From contig NZ_QBUG01000010.1 in NCBI RefSeq assembly GCF_003058225.1, positions 62,001 through 126,000 of the forward strand: DNA of 64,000 nucleotides, read 5' to 3'. Every line of letters starts with the position of its first letter. Position 1 is the first letter of the stretch. The notes beneath the pieces were generated by a model. That model did not search any database. It saw nothing but the letters and a program-made list of their open reading frames with translations, and was not told the DNA's origin. Below, in pieces: positions 34,737 through 44,778 of the stretch. The position numbers and the translations under genes were made by a program. This DNA comes from Promicromonospora sp. AC04. Its GTDB lineage: Bacteria; Actinomycetota; Actinomycetes; Actinomycetales; Cellulomonadaceae.

Positions 34737-36908
34737 ATGTTCGCACTTGTGCCGACACGTCAGATGCGCCTCGCGCCCGCTGCCCCCGACGACGTGAGCG
34801 CTGCCCTCGCGGCACTTCGCGCCGAGGTCGGCCTGCCCGCGATGTTCCCGCAGGACGTGCTCGAGGAGGCCCGGACGGCCGTCGGGAAGGACTTCTCCGC
34901 GGGCCGGAAGGACCGCCGCGACATCGAGTTCGTCACCATCGATCCGCCCGGTTCCAAGGACCTGGACCAGGCGGTTCACGTGGAACAGTCGGGCGAGGGG
35001 TACGTGGTGCACTACGCCATCGCGGACCTCGGCGCCTTCGTGACACCGGGCGGCGCCCTCGACGCCGAGGTGCGCAAGCGCGGCATGACCGTCTACGGCC
35101 CGGACGCCCGCACCCCGCTGCACCCGAAGGTCCTGTCCGAGGGCGCGGCGAGCCTCCTGCCCGAGGAGAACCGCCCGGCCGTGCTGTGGACGGTCACCCT
35201 GGACGCGCGCGCCATCATCACCGGCGCCTCGCTGGAGCGCGTGGTCGTACGCAGCCGCGAGCGGCTCACCTACGCGGAGGTGCAGTCCAGCCTCGACGCG
35301 GGCACGGCGAGCGAGTCGCTGCAGCTCCTGGCCGACGTCGGACGCCTGCGCCAGTCGCTGGAGGCCGCGCGCGGCGGCGTCTCGCTGGAGGTGCCCGAGC
35401 AGGAGGTGGAGTGCCGCGAGGACGGCACGTTCACGCTGTCGTTCCGGCGCAACCTGCCGGTGGAGGAGTGGAACGCCCAGATCTCCCTGCTCACGGGCAT
35501 CGTGGCCGCCCACCTCATGCGTCAGGCGGGCGTGGGGATCCTGCGCACCCTCCCCGAGGCCGACCCGCGCGACCTGGCGCGCCTGCACCGCACCGCCCGC
35601 GCGCTGCGCATCGAATGGCCCGACGACGTCCCGTACTCGCGCCTGGTCCCGACCCTCGAGTCGCGCATCCCGGAACACGCGGCGTTCCTCAACGAGGCGG
35701 TGACGCTCTTCCGCGGCGCGGGGTACGTGGCGTTCGGCATGCCGGGGCCCGACGGCGCCGTCGTGCCGCCGCCCGAGAACACCCGGCACGCCGCCATCGC
35801 CGCCGACTACGCGCACGTCACGGCGCCCCTGCGCCGCCTGGTGGACCGGTACGCGACCGAAGTCTGCCTCGCGATCCATGCCGGCACCCCCGTGCCCGCC
35901 TGGGTGCTGGAAGCCATGCCCGCACTGCCCGCCGTCATGGCCGAGACCGGCCGCCGCGCCTCGTCGTTCGAGCGGGAGTGCGTGGACATCGTCGAGGCAT
36001 CACTCCTCGCCGACCGCCTGGGTGAGGAGTTCGACGGCGTGGTGGTCGACATCGACGACCCGGACAAGGAGGTGCAGCGCGGCCAGGTGGTGCTGCGCGA
36101 CCCGGCGGTCCGGGCCCGCGTCGTCGGCCCGCGGCTCCCGCTGGGCGACGAGGTGCGGGTCACGCTCGCCGAGGCCGACGTCGCCGAGCGCCGCGTCACG
36201 TTCACGCTCGGGGGCCGTCCGGTCGACCCGGTGGCCGGCCGGTCGGCTGTTCCGGAGCGCGCCGGACGGCGTCCGTCGGCGGCGCGGCGGCCGTCCTCGG
36301 GGACGGGACGGCGCTCGGCCGCTCCGGCACCGTTCGCGACCCCGGGCGACGGGCCGGTCCCCGCGCACGGGACGGTCGTGCGGCCCGAGCGCGAGCTCGA
36401 GGCGGCGGGGAGCCCGGAGCCGCCTCCGCGGCCGGAGCCGAGCCCGAGCCCGCAGCCGCGCCCCACTCCCCGGCCGCAGCCGCGTCCCACTCCCGGGCCG
36501 CAGCCGCGTCCCACTCCCGGGCCGCGGCCGACCCCTCCTCCCCAGCCCCAGCCGCGTCCCCAGCCCCAGCCCCAGCCCCAGCCCGAGTCCGTTCCGGAAC
36601 CGCGGGCCGGTGCCGGACTGGCGACCCCCGACCTGCCGCGCCGCCGTTACGACCTGGGCTATCCGCCGATGAGCCGGCCCGTGCGTCCCCAGGTCCGGGA
36701 CGAGATGCCGCTGTCGGAGCCCTGGCCGCGGCACGCGCCGACCGCGGGCGCGCCGTCGCGGCCGGTGCCCGAGGTGCAGGCGGGGGTGCACCCGGACGTC
36801 GTCCAGGAGGCCGACTATTCGATCGTGTCGTCGCTCGAGCTGCCGGTGGTGGTGGCAGCGGACCTGCTCGCCGTGGAAGGTCGGGCGTCGCACGAGTACC
36901 GGTACTGA
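34737..36908 (+). CDS. RNB-domain ribonuclease (RNase II/R family) with proline-rich C-terminal tail
   Basis: 723 aa. The RNB exonuclease core (about 45-370) has the active-site motif IDPPGSKDLDQAVH (four Asp of the family) and the AAIAADYAHVTAPLRRLVDRY segment. A beta-barrel follows to about 500. The remaining 220 residues are unusual: low-complexity Pro/Arg/Gln repeats of the type PQPRPTPGP (about 555-625), then a DLPRRRYDLGYPP stretch and a possible short ordered end. It degrades RNA 3'-5' in the cytosol. The start may be ATG 34737 or the later ATG at 34764. Confidence 0.85.
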   Translation: MFALVPTRQMRLAPAAPDDVSAALAALRAEVGLPAMFPQDVLEEARTAVGKDFSAGRKDRRDIEFVTIDPPGSKDLDQAVHVEQSGEGYVVHYAIADLGAFVTPGGALDAEVRKRGMTVYGPDARTPLHPKVLSEGAASLLPEENRPAVLWTVTLDARAIITGASLERVVVRSRERLTYAEVQSSLDAGTASESLQLLADVGRLRQSLEAARGGVSLEVPEQEVECREDGTFTLSFRRNLPVEEWNAQISLLTGIVAAHLMRQAGVGILRTLPEADPRDLARLHRTARALRIEWPDDVPYSRLVPTLESRIPEHAAFLNEAVTLFRGAGYVAFGMPGPDGAVVPPPENTRHAAIAADYAHVTAPLRRLVDRYATEVCLAIHAGTPVPAWVLEAMPALPAVMAETGRRASSFERECVDIVEASLLADRLGEEFDGVVVDIDDPDKEVQRGQVVLRDPAVRARVVGPRLPLGDEVRVTLAEADVAERRVTFTLGGRPVDPVAGRSAVPERAGRRPSAARRPSSGTGRRSAAPAPFATPGDGPVPAHGTVVRPERELEAAGSPEPPPRPEPSPSPQPRPTPRPQPRPTPGPQPRPTPGPRPTPPPQPQPRPQPQPQPQPESVPEPRAGAGLATPDLPRRRYDLGYPPMSRPVRPQVRDEMPLSEPWPRHAPTAGAPSRPVPEVQAGVHPDVVQEADYSIVSSLELPVVVAADLLAVEGRASHEYRY
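36450..36521 (+). repeat. 24-bp tandem repeat coding the RNB tail
   Basis: Three nearly identical 24-bp units (36450, 36474, 36498) beginning CCGCAGCCGCG encode PQPRPTP plus a linker residue. They are followed by a diverged unit and CCCCAG hexamers coding PQ repeats up to about 36590. Confidence 0.85.
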
Positions 36909-36933
36909 AGCGGCGGTCCGCAATACTGACCCC

Positions 36934-37380
36934 ATGACCAATGCTGTTCCCGGTGCTGCCCGGAGGGCGGGTGCCGCCGCCGCGCTCGGCGCGGCGTTGC
37001 TCCTGACCGCCTGTACGCCGTCGGACGGCGCCGAGGAGCTGGAAGCCCTCTTCGACGAGGAGCAACAGTCCGACGACGTGCTCCCCGACAGCGTGCTCGA
37101 CGACGTCGCCGTGGACGGCGGGACCACCCGCCGCCTCGGCACGGACGACGACGCCACCTTCTACGCCGCTCGGTCGAACGAGGGCGCCTCCACCTGCCTG
37201 GTCCTGGTCGACGACGCCGCGGGCGAGGGCGTCTCGAGCTGCACCATGACGCCCAACCCGACGGGCACCGAGGTCTCGAACGGCAGGAGCAAGGTCATGT
37301 TCGTCATGCCCGGCACCGACTTCACCGGCCTCGAGCAGTCCGGCTGGACGCGGCTCGGCGACTTCCTGGCGGTGCAGTAG
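36934..37380 (+). CDS. small lipoprotein (hypothetical)
   Basis: 148 aa. Signal peptide with lipobox LLLTACTP (Cys27), an acidic stretch ([14 protein letters not shown]), then a compact domain with two Cys ([15 protein letters not shown]) that could form a disulfide. It is probably membrane-anchored outside. Its stop TAG shares one base with the next start (TAGTG). The function is unknown. Confidence 0.75.
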   Translation: MTNAVPGAARRAGAAAALGAALLLTACTPSDGAEELEALFDEEQQSDDVLPDSVLDDVAVDGGTTRRLGTDDDATFYAARSNEGASTCLVLVDDAAGEGVSSCTMTPNPTGTEVSNGRSKVMFVMPGTDFTGLEQSGWTRLGDFLAVQ

Positions 37381-37796
37381 TGCCCCCGCGGCGCCGGACG
37401 GATCCGGCGACCGGGCGTGCCGCCGTCGCGATGTGGGCGCGGGGTGAGGCGGAGCGCCGGGACGTGACCACTGCGGTGCGGTTCACGCTGGAGGAGCTGG
37501 CCGACATCGCCCCCGGGAACTCCGTGGAGGTGCGCGTGCCGCCGGCGGGCGCGGTGCAGGCCGTCGCCGGGCCCCGGCACACGCGGGGCACGCCGCCGAA
37601 CGTGGTCGAGACCGATCCGGAGACCTGGCTCGGCCTGGCCACGGGCACCGTGGCCTGGGCGGACGCCGTCGCGGACGGGCGCGTGCACGCCTCGGGCGAC
37701 CGCTCCGACATCTCCCATCTGCTGCCGCTGACGGTCGGGCGCCGGGCGGCGTCCGGGACCGGCGGCGAGCCGGAGCCTCCAGTCGTTCCAGGGTGA
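37380..37796 (+). CDS. sterol-carrier-fold family protein (actinobacterial)
   Basis: 138 aa. Contains [49 protein letters not shown] and [14 protein letters not shown], features of the small actinobacterial sterol-carrier-like family commonly found next to purF/purM. It is presumed cytosolic and lipid- or metabolite-binding; the biochemical role is unknown. GTG start at 37380 is coupled to the lipoprotein stop. Confidence 0.85.
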   Translation: MPPRRRTDPATGRAAVAMWARGEAERRDVTTAVRFTLEELADIAPGNSVEVRVPPAGAVQAVAGPRHTRGTPPNVVETDPETWLGLATGTVAWADAVADGRVHASGDRSDISHLLPLTVGRRAASGTGGEPEPPVVPG

Positions 37797-38090
37797 ACCT
37801 GACGCCGGCGGCGTGTGCCGGGCAACGGATGTCGGTGACACCCGCTAGCCTCGGCGTCGATCTCGTGGCTCGGTTGCGGGCGGGTTCACCCGGTGCGGGG
37901 ACGTCAGTTCTCCCGACCGGTGTCCGGCCGTAACCGCAGGTTAACGATGCAGTGATTGGTTGGTGGCACTCGTGCCGGACCGCCTGCGCAATCGATGCGC
38001 GCCCGGCCGCGGCGATGCCGCCGAGCAAGTCGTCCAGCAGCAGTGCACTCCACCCCGGCCACTCGGTCGGCTATTGCAGAAGGAGTCAGC
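37797..38090. other. 294-nt non-coding leader region of the secreted nuclease gene
   Basis: No convincing gene on either strand. It should contain the promoter of the large secreted nuclease. AGAAGGAG (38079-38086) is its ribosome site. AT-richer stretches GGTTAACGATGCAGTGATTGG at about 37932 are promoter candidates, but no box pair stands out. Confidence 0.5.
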
Positions 38091-41000
38091 GTGAGACCCA
38101 GCACGCTCCGGTCCCCGCGACCGAACCCCCGACCCCGTGGAAGGGCCGCAGTCGCAGTGGCGCTCTCCGCAGCGCTCGCCGTGCCCGCGACGGCGGCTGT
38201 TGCCGCGCCCTCGGCCACCGAGGACGGCCCGGACTCCGGGCACGTCGTCATCAGCGAGGCATACCTGGTGGGCGGCAGCGCCGGCCAGCCGTACCGGAAC
38301 AAGTTCGTGGAGCTCTACAACCCGACGGACGAGCCCGTCAGCGTCGACGGCTGGTCGGTCCAGTACAAGTCTGCGACGGGCGCGTCGTTCTCCGGAGTCA
38401 CCGCGCTGAGCGGCACCATCGCCGCCGGTGGCCACTACCTGGTGCAGGGCGCCTCGAACGCGGCCAACGGCGAGCCGCTCCCCACGCCCGACGCCGTGGG
38501 CAGCCTGAACCCGAGCGGCACGGCCGGCGTGGTCGCGCTCGCGTCGCAGGCCACCGCCGTCACGCCCGCCAAGGGCGCTGTGGCCGAGGGTGCCGCGGGC
38601 GTCGTCGACCTGCTCGGTTATGGCACCGCCGACACGTTCGAGACCGCTCCCGGCCCGGCCGGCCAGGGCACGGGCGTGGTCGGGTCACTGGAGCGCACCG
38701 GCGAAGCGGGCGACAACTCGGCCGACTTCGTGTTCACCGCCGAGGTGACCCCTAGCAACGGCGAGAGCTCGGAGCCCGAGCCCAGCCCCACCCCGTCGGA
38801 GCCGACCGAGCCCGCCGAGATCACCCCGATCGCCGAGATCCAGGGCACCGGCGACGCCTCGCCGCTCGCCGGCGCGACGGTCACGACGCGTGGCGTCGTC
38901 ACCGCCGTCTACGCGACCGGCGGATTCAACGGGCTGTACCTGCAGACCGCTGGCACGGGCGGTAGCGAGGACCCGACGCCCGGCGCGTCGGACGGCGTCT
39001 TCGTCTTCTCGGCAGCGGCCGCCGCGGATCTGTCGGCGGGCGACCACGTGGAAGTGACCGGCGCGGTCTCCGAGTACAACGGGCTGACGGAGCTCACACC
39101 GTCGTCGAGCGGCTGGACCGTCCTGGACGAGCCCGCGACGGTTGAGCCGACGGCGACCGCCTGGCCCGCCACCGCCGCAGGGCGCGAGGCGCTCGAGGGC
39201 ATGCTCCTCGCGCCACAGGGTGAGTTCACGGTGACGGACAACTACAGCACCAACTACTACGGCACGGTCGGCCTGGCCGCGGGCGACAGCCCGCTGGTGC
39301 AGCCCACCACGGCGGGCCGCCCGCTGTCCGCCGAGTACGACGCACAGATCGCGGACAACGCGGCGCGCGGCGTGCTGCTCGACGACGGGTCGAGCTGGAA
39401 CTACAACTCGACCGCCAACAAGGCGCAGCCGCTCCCGTGGCTGACTGGTGGTGACCCTGTGCGCGTGGGTGCGGCCGTCACGTTCACGCGTCCTGTTGTG
39501 CTGGACTACCGGTACGACGCATGGGGTTTCCAGCCGACAGCGCAGCTGACACCGGACGTCGCCGACGCCGTGCAGCCCGCGACCTTCGAGGACACTCGCG
39601 AGGCAGCGCCCGCCGAGGTGGGCGGCGACCTGCAGGTCGGCACGTTCAACGTGCTGAACTACTTCAGCACCACGGGTGACGAGCTCACGGGCTGCACCTA
39701 CTACAACGACCGCGCGGGCGACCCGGTCACCGTCTCGGGCGGCTGCGACGCTCGCGGCGCGGCCGAGGAGGAGGACCTGCAGCGTCAGCAGACCAAGATC
39801 GTCGCGGCGATCAACGCGCTCGGCGCGGACGTCGTCTCGCTGCTGGAGGTCGAGAACTCGCGCTACTTCCTGGGCAAGTCCCGGGACCAGGCGCTCTCGG
39901 ACCTGGTGGACGCGCTCAACGCCGCAGCGGGCGCGGGGACGTGGGCCTACGTGGCCTCACCCGCCGAGGTGCCTGCCGACGAGGACGTGATCCGCAACGC
40001 CTTCATCTACCGCACTGCCACGGCCGAGCCGGTGGGCGAGTCGCACATCCTGCTGACGGGCGACGCCTTCGACAACGCCCGCCGTCCGCTGGCGCAGGTC
40101 TTCCAGCCCGCGGGCGGTGCGGCCGAAGCGAGCGACGACGTCCTCGTGGTGTCCAACCACCTCAAGTCGAAGGGCTCGGCCGGACCGTGGCCGGGCGACG
40201 CCGACCAGGGTGACGGCCAGGGTGCGTCGAACGAGTCGCGGGTGCGTCAGGCGAACGACCTCGTGGCCTTCGCGGACGCCCAGGCCCAGGCGGCCGGGAC
40301 GGACAAGGTCCTGCTGGTCGGCGACTTCAACGCCTACGAGCAGGAGGACCCGATCCAGGTCCTGGCCGACGCCGGCTACGTCGACCTCGGCGCCGAGACC
40401 GGCGAGTACTCGTACAACTTCGACGGCATGGTCGGCTCGCTCGACCACGAGCTGGCCTCCCCCGCGGCGGCCGAGCTGGTCACCGGCGTGGACATCTGGA
40501 ACATCAACGCGTACGAGCCGGTGGCCAACGAGTACAGCCGCTACAACTACAACGCGTCGATCCTCTACGACGAGACGCCGTTCCGGTCCTCGGACCACGA
40601 CCCGGCGATCGTCGGGCTGGACCTCGGCGCCACCACCACCGAGCCCGGCACCGTCGACCTGGACCTCGTCGCCATCAACGACTTCCACGGTCGCATCGAC
40701 GCCAACACCGTCAACTTCGCGGGCACGGTGGAGCAGCTGCGGGCGCAGAACCCCGACGGCACCGCGTTCGTCTCGGCTGGCGACAACATCGGCGCCTCGC
40801 TGTTCGCGTCCGCGCTGCAGCAGGACCAGCCCACCATCGACGTGCTGAACGCGTTGGGCCTGAAGACCTCCGCGGTCGGCAACCACGAGTTCGACCAGGG
40901 CATGACGGACCTTACGGACCGAGTCGTTCCCGCATCGGACTTCAGCTTCCTCGGTGCCAACGTCTACGACGAGGCCACGGGTGAGGCCGCGCTCCCGGAG

Positions 41001-42704
41001 TACGACGTGATCCCGGTCAACGGGGTCGACGTCGGCTTCGTCGGCGTGGTCACGGAGGAAACGCCCACGCTGGTCACGCCCGCGGGCATCGAGGGCCTGA
41101 CGTTCGGCGACCCGGTCGAGGCGATCAACCGCGTCACGGACGAGCTGCTCGACGGCGACGCCGCGAACGGCGAGGCGGACGTGGTAGTCGCCCTCGCGCA
41201 CGACGGTGCGAGCGCGGGCACGCCCGACGGCGCCACGCTGGAGGAGGAGATCGCCGCGGGCGGCCCCTTCGCCGAGCTGGTGCAGAACACCGACCCGCGT
41301 GTCGCGGCCATCTTCACGGGCCACACGCACAAGCAGTACGCGTGGGACGCCCCGGTCCCGGGTACGGAGGGGGAGACCCGTCCGATCGTCCAGACCGGAA
41401 ACTACGGCGAGTTCCTGGGCCACGTCTCCCTCACGGTGGACACCGAGTCGTTCGACGTCACCGACTACACGGTCGAGAACGTGGCGCGCACGACCACTCC
41501 GGCCGCCGAGCTGATCGCGACGTACCCGGTGGTCGCGGAGGTCGACTCGATAGTCGACGCCGCGCTGGCCGAGGCCCAGGAGATCGGCGCGCAGCCGGTC
41601 GGCGAGGTCACCGCGGACGTCACGACGGCGTTCTCGGGCGGCTCCTACACGGACGGCGTCTACACCGGCGGCAACCGTGACGACCGCGCTTCGGAGTCGG
41701 CGCTCGGCAACCTCGTGGCCAACTCGCTGCGCGACTCCCTCGCCAGCGAGGAGCGGGGCGGCGCTGACATCGGCGTCGTGAACCCGGGCGGCCTGCGCAA
41801 CGAGCTGTACTTCGGTGCGGACGGCATCATCACCTACGCCGAGGCCAACGCCGTGCTGCCGTTCGTCAACAACCTGTGGACGATCACGCTCACGGGCGCG
41901 CAGCTCGACACCCTGCTCGAGCAGCAGTGGCAGACGGACGCGAACGGCAACCGCCCCTCGCGCCCGTACCTGGCGCTGGGACTGTCGGACAACGTGTCGT
42001 ACACCGCGGTCACGGCCGACGGGAACGCGACGCCGGGCGACAACATCTCGTCGATCACGGTCGACGGCGTGCCGGTGGACCCCGCCGCGGAGTACCGCAT
42101 CGCGACGTTCTCGTTCCTGATCTCCGGCGGCGACAACTTCCGGGTCTTCACCGAAGGCACGGACGGCCGCGACTCGGGCCTGGTGGACCGGGAGGCGTGG
42201 ATCTCGTACCTGGACAGCTCCTCGCCGATCACGCCGAGCTTCGCCCGCACCCGCACGGTCACGACGACCCTGCCGGGCACGGTCGAGGCGGGCGCCTCGA
42301 CCGACATCAGCCTGTCGGGTCTCGACCTCACCTCGCTCGGCTCGCCGCAGAACACCGCCGTCGAGACCTTCCTGGTCCCGGCCGGCGGCGAGGCCGCCGA
42401 GGGCGTCTCCCTCGGCACCGGCACGGTGGCCAACGGCGCGACGTCGTCCACCGTCACCGTCCCGGCCGGCACGACGCCGGGCGCGTACCAGCTCCTGGTG
42501 ACGGCGTCGCCGTCGGGCACAACTGCCCGGCTGCCGCTGACCGTGGAGGCGGCGGAGCCCGAGGCTCCCGCGTGGGTGCCGTGGAAGCTCTACTGGTGGG
42601 GCGACACCGTGTCCTACAAGGGCAAGGTCTACGAGGCGACCCGGCCGAACATCCTCCAGATCCCGGGCAAGGGAAAGCACAGCCCCTGGAAGCTGGTCGG
42701 CTGA
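38091..42704 (+). CDS. large secreted multi-domain nuclease / 5'-nucleotidase (ExeM/NucH-like)
   Basis: 1537 aa from GTG 38091 (AGAAGGAG upstream). Order: signal peptide (about 1-40), lamin-tail domain (about 45-185, KFVELYNPTDEPVSVDGW), Pro/Glu linker, OB-like domain (about 240-390, ATVTTRGVVTAVY), EEP nuclease (about 515-850; VGTFNVLNYF, LLEVENSR, GDFNAYEQEDP, SSDHDPA), calcineurin-like 5'-nucleotidase (about 855-1130; INDFHGRID, GDNIGAS, GNHEFDQG, GHTH), 5'-nucleotidase C-terminal domain (about 1155-1360), a beta domain and a C-terminal chitinase-type CBM5/12-like segment (YWWGDTVSYKGKVYEA). It should degrade external DNA and then dephosphorylate the nucleotides for phosphate and nucleoside scavenging. 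Confidence 0.92.
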   Translation: MRPSTLRSPRPNPRPRGRAAVAVALSAALAVPATAAVAAPSATEDGPDSGHVVISEAYLVGGSAGQPYRNKFVELYNPTDEPVSVDGWSVQYKSATGASFSGVTALSGTIAAGGHYLVQGASNAANGEPLPTPDAVGSLNPSGTAGVVALASQATAVTPAKGAVAEGAAGVVDLLGYGTADTFETAPGPAGQGTGVVGSLERTGEAGDNSADFVFTAEVTPSNGESSEPEPSPTPSEPTEPAEITPIAEIQGTGDASPLAGATVTTRGVVTAVYATGGFNGLYLQTAGTGGSEDPTPGASDGVFVFSAAAAADLSAGDHVEVTGAVSEYNGLTELTPSSSGWTVLDEPATVEPTATAWPATAAGREALEGMLLAPQGEFTVTDNYSTNYYGTVGLAAGDSPLVQPTTAGRPLSAEYDAQIADNAARGVLLDDGSSWNYNSTANKAQPLPWLTGGDPVRVGAAVTFTRPVVLDYRYDAWGFQPTAQLTPDVADAVQPATFEDTREAAPAEVGGDLQVGTFNVLNYFSTTGDELTGCTYYNDRAGDPVTVSGGCDARGAAEEEDLQRQQTKIVAAINALGADVVSLLEVENSRYFLGKSRDQALSDLVDALNAAAGAGTWAYVASPAEVPADEDVIRNAFIYRTATAEPVGESHILLTGDAFDNARRPLAQVFQPAGGAAEASDDVLVVSNHLKSKGSAGPWPGDADQGDGQGASNESRVRQANDLVAFADAQAQAAGTDKVLLVGDFNAYEQEDPIQVLADAGYVDLGAETGEYSYNFDGMVGSLDHELASPAAAELVTGVDIWNINAYEPVANEYSRYNYNASILYDETPFRSSDHDPAIVGLDLGATTTEPGTVDLDLVAINDFHGRIDANTVNFAGTVEQLRAQNPDGTAFVSAGDNIGASLFASALQQDQPTIDVLNALGLKTSAVGNHEFDQGMTDLTDRVVPASDFSFLGANVYDEATGEAALPEYDVIPVNGVDVGFVGVVTEETPTLVTPAGIEGLTFGDPVEAINRVTDELLDGDAANGEADVVVALAHDGASAGTPDGATLEEEIAAGGPFAELVQNTDPRVAAIFTGHTHKQYAWDAPVPGTEGETRPIVQTGNYGEFLGHVSLTVDTESFDVTDYTVENVARTTTPAAELIATYPVVAEVDSIVDAALAEAQEIGAQPVGEVTADVTTAFSGGSYTDGVYTGGNRDDRASESALGNLVANSLRDSLASEERGGADIGVVNPGGLRNELYFGADGIITYAEANAVLPFVNNLWTITLTGAQLDTLLEQQWQTDANGNRPSRPYLALGLSDNVSYTAVTADGNATPGDNISSITVDGVPVDPAAEYRIATFSFLISGGDNFRVFTEGTDGRDSGLVDREAWISYLDSSSPITPSFARTRTVTTTLPGTVEAGASTDISLSGLDLTSLGSPQNTAVETFLVPAGGEAAEGVSLGTGTVANGATSSTVTVPAGTTPGAYQLLVTASPSGTTARLPLTVEAAEPEAPAWVPWKLYWWGDTVSYKGKVYEATRPNILQIPGKGKHSPWKLVG

Positions 42705-42720
42705 CCGGAGCGTGATCCCT

Positions 42721-42768
42721 CGCTGGTCGAGCTTGTCGGGACTCAGGTCTCGACAAGCTCGACCAGCG
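42721..42768 (+). terminator. terminator after the nuclease gene
   Basis: Perfect 18-bp arms CGCTGGTCGAGCTTGTCG (42721-42738) and complement (42751-42768), loop 12 nt, 16 nt after the stop. A half copy (CTGGTCGAGCTCGTCGAGGC) lies at about 20304 upstream of the thiolase gene. Such TGGTCGAGCTTGTCGAGA elements are common intergenic repeats in related actinobacteria. Confidence 0.75.
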
Positions 42769-42829
42769 TTGTGCTTTCCGCGGCGAACCGGCTTTCGGAC
42801 GACGAGTCCGGGGCGCGTACCCTGTTTGC

Positions 42830-43129
42830 GTGAGTGAAACCCAGGCACAGCACGACTCCTCCGACGATGTGGAGGTGCGCGATGTCATCGACCCGACGAC
42901 CGTGCGCCGTGCGCCGCGGTACAAGGCCTTCTTCTGGACGGGCGCCCTGGTCGGGATCGTCATCGGGTTGCCGCTGTCGCTCTACCTGGTGAACACGCCC
43001 GCCGGCCTGGCCATGATGAAGCCCGGCGTCTACATCACGGTGCTGACCGCCTTCGTCACGACGGTGACCACCCTCCTGGCCGGCCTGTTCGCGGTGATCG
43101 CGGACCGCCGGAGCCTGCGCGGGCGCTGA
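42830..43129 (+). CDS. small two-helix membrane protein upstream of purF
   Basis: 99 aa from GTG 42830. Hydrophilic acidic N-terminus (QAQHDSSDDVEVRDV), then two membrane helices (FFWTGALVGIVIGLPLSLYL and YITVLTAFVTTVTTLLAGLFAVIA). Found in front of purF, from which it is separated by 58 nt. The function is unknown. Confidence 0.75.
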   Translation: MSETQAQHDSSDDVEVRDVIDPTTVRRAPRYKAFFWTGALVGIVIGLPLSLYLVNTPAGLAMMKPGVYITVLTAFVTTVTTLLAGLFAVIADRRSLRGR

Positions 43130-43187
43130 CACAGAGGTCACAGGCCGGGCCGGCGACTTCGATCAGCCCGCATGGGATACTCGGAAC

Positions 43188-44735
43188 ATGCCTCTGCGCG
43201 GAGATGGCCGCCTCAACCACGACCTCATACCCGGCGAGAAGGGCCCCCAGGACGCATGTGGCGTCTTCGGGGTCTGGGCACCCGGCGAGGAGGTCGCCAA
43301 GCTTGCGTACTTCGGCCTGTACGCACTGCAGCACCGTGGACAGGAGTCCGCGGGTATCGCCACCAGCAACGGTGAACAGATTCTCGTCTACAAGGACATG
43401 GGGCTCGTCTCCCAGGTCTTCGACGAGACAGCCCTGAACGCACTGACCGGCCACATCGCCGTCGGGCACTGCCGGTACTCCACGACCGGTGGCGTGACCT
43501 GGGAGAACGCCCAGCCGACACTCGGCGCGACGGCGTCGGGCACGGTGGCACTCGGCCACAACGGCAACCTGACCAACTCCGCCGACCTCGTCAACCTCGT
43601 GGCCGAGCGCTACGGCGCGCAGCGCCGCGGCGAGCTCGCCCGCGGCAACACCACGGACACTGCCCTGATCACGGCGTTGTTCGCGGGCGACGCGGACCAC
43701 ACGCTGGAGGCCACGGCCCTGGAGGTGCTGCCGCAGCTGCGCGGCGCCTTCTCCCTCGTCTTCATGGACGAGAACACCCTGTACGCGGCGCGCGACCCGC
43801 AGGGCGTGCGCCCGCTCGTGCTCGGCCGTCTCGACCGCGGCTGGGTGGTCGCGAGCGAGACCCCGGCCCTGGACATCGTGGGCGCCTCCTACGTGCGCGA
43901 CGTCGAGCCCGGCGAGCTCATCTGCATCGACGCCGACGGCATGCGCTCGGTGCGCTTCGCCCAGGCCGAGCGGGCCGCCTGCGTCTTCGAGTACGTCTAC
44001 CTGGCCCGCCCGGACAACACCATCAACGGGCGCTCGGTGCACGCGGCGCGCGTCGAGATGGGCCGGATCCTGGCACGCGAGCACCCCGTCGAGGCCGACC
44101 TCGTGATCCCGACGCCGGAGTCCGGCACGCCGGCCGCCGTCGGCTACGCGGCCGAGTCCGGCATCCCGTTCGGCCAGGGCCTCACCAAGAACGCCTACGT
44201 GGGCCGCACGTTCATCCAGCCGTCCGACACGCTGCGGCAGCTCGGCATCCGCCTGAAGCTCAACCCGCTGCGCGAGGTCATCAAGGGCAAGCGCCTGGTG
44301 GTCGTGGACGACTCGATCGTGCGCGGCAACACCCAGCGCGCCCTGATCCGCATGCTGCGGGAGGCGGGCGCGGCCGAGGTGCACGTGCGCATCTCGTCGC
44401 CGCCGGTGAAGTGGCCCTGCTTCTACGGCATCGACTTCGCGTCGCGCGCGGAGCTCATCGCGAACGGCCTGGCGGTCGACGAGATCGGGCAGTCGCTCGG
44501 CGCCGACAGCCTCGGCTACATCACCACCGAGGGCATGATCTCCGCGACCGAGCAGCCCAGCTCTCAGCTGTGTGCGGCCTGCTTCACCGGCAAGTACCCG
44601 ATCGAGCTGCCCCCGGACGACCAGCTGGGCAAGCACCTCCTCGAGCAGGCGGAGCTGCCCCTCGGCCCGCCCGAGGACGGGCTCAAGCAGCTCGCCGTGA
44701 GCACCGGCGGCTCGACCGCGCTCGACCATCCGTGA
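43188..44735 (+). CDS. purF: amidophosphoribosyltransferase PurF
   Basis: 515 aa. It makes phosphoribosylamine from PRPP and glutamine, the committed purine step. The N-terminal propeptide (23 residues) would be removed to expose Cys24 in QDACGVFG, the glutaminase nucleophile. HRGQESAGIA, GHNGNLTN and the PRPP loop VVVDDSIVRGNT are all present, and Cys residues late in the chain (CFYGIDFA, CAACFTGKYP) fit the Fe-S type enzyme. GATACT (43176-43181) lies 6 nt before the ATG, so a leaderless message is possible. Confidence 0.97.
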   Translation: MPLRGDGRLNHDLIPGEKGPQDACGVFGVWAPGEEVAKLAYFGLYALQHRGQESAGIATSNGEQILVYKDMGLVSQVFDETALNALTGHIAVGHCRYSTTGGVTWENAQPTLGATASGTVALGHNGNLTNSADLVNLVAERYGAQRRGELARGNTTDTALITALFAGDADHTLEATALEVLPQLRGAFSLVFMDENTLYAARDPQGVRPLVLGRLDRGWVVASETPALDIVGASYVRDVEPGELICIDADGMRSVRFAQAERAACVFEYVYLARPDNTINGRSVHAARVEMGRILAREHPVEADLVIPTPESGTPAAVGYAAESGIPFGQGLTKNAYVGRTFIQPSDTLRQLGIRLKLNPLREVIKGKRLVVVDDSIVRGNTQRALIRMLREAGAAEVHVRISSPPVKWPCFYGIDFASRAELIANGLAVDEIGQSLGADSLGYITTEGMISATEQPSSQLCAACFTGKYPIELPPDDQLGKHLLEQAELPLGPPEDGLKQLAVSTGGSTALDHP

Positions 44736-44778
44736 CCACGAACCGCACCACCCGCCCCCATCACTCTCTGGAGCACCC

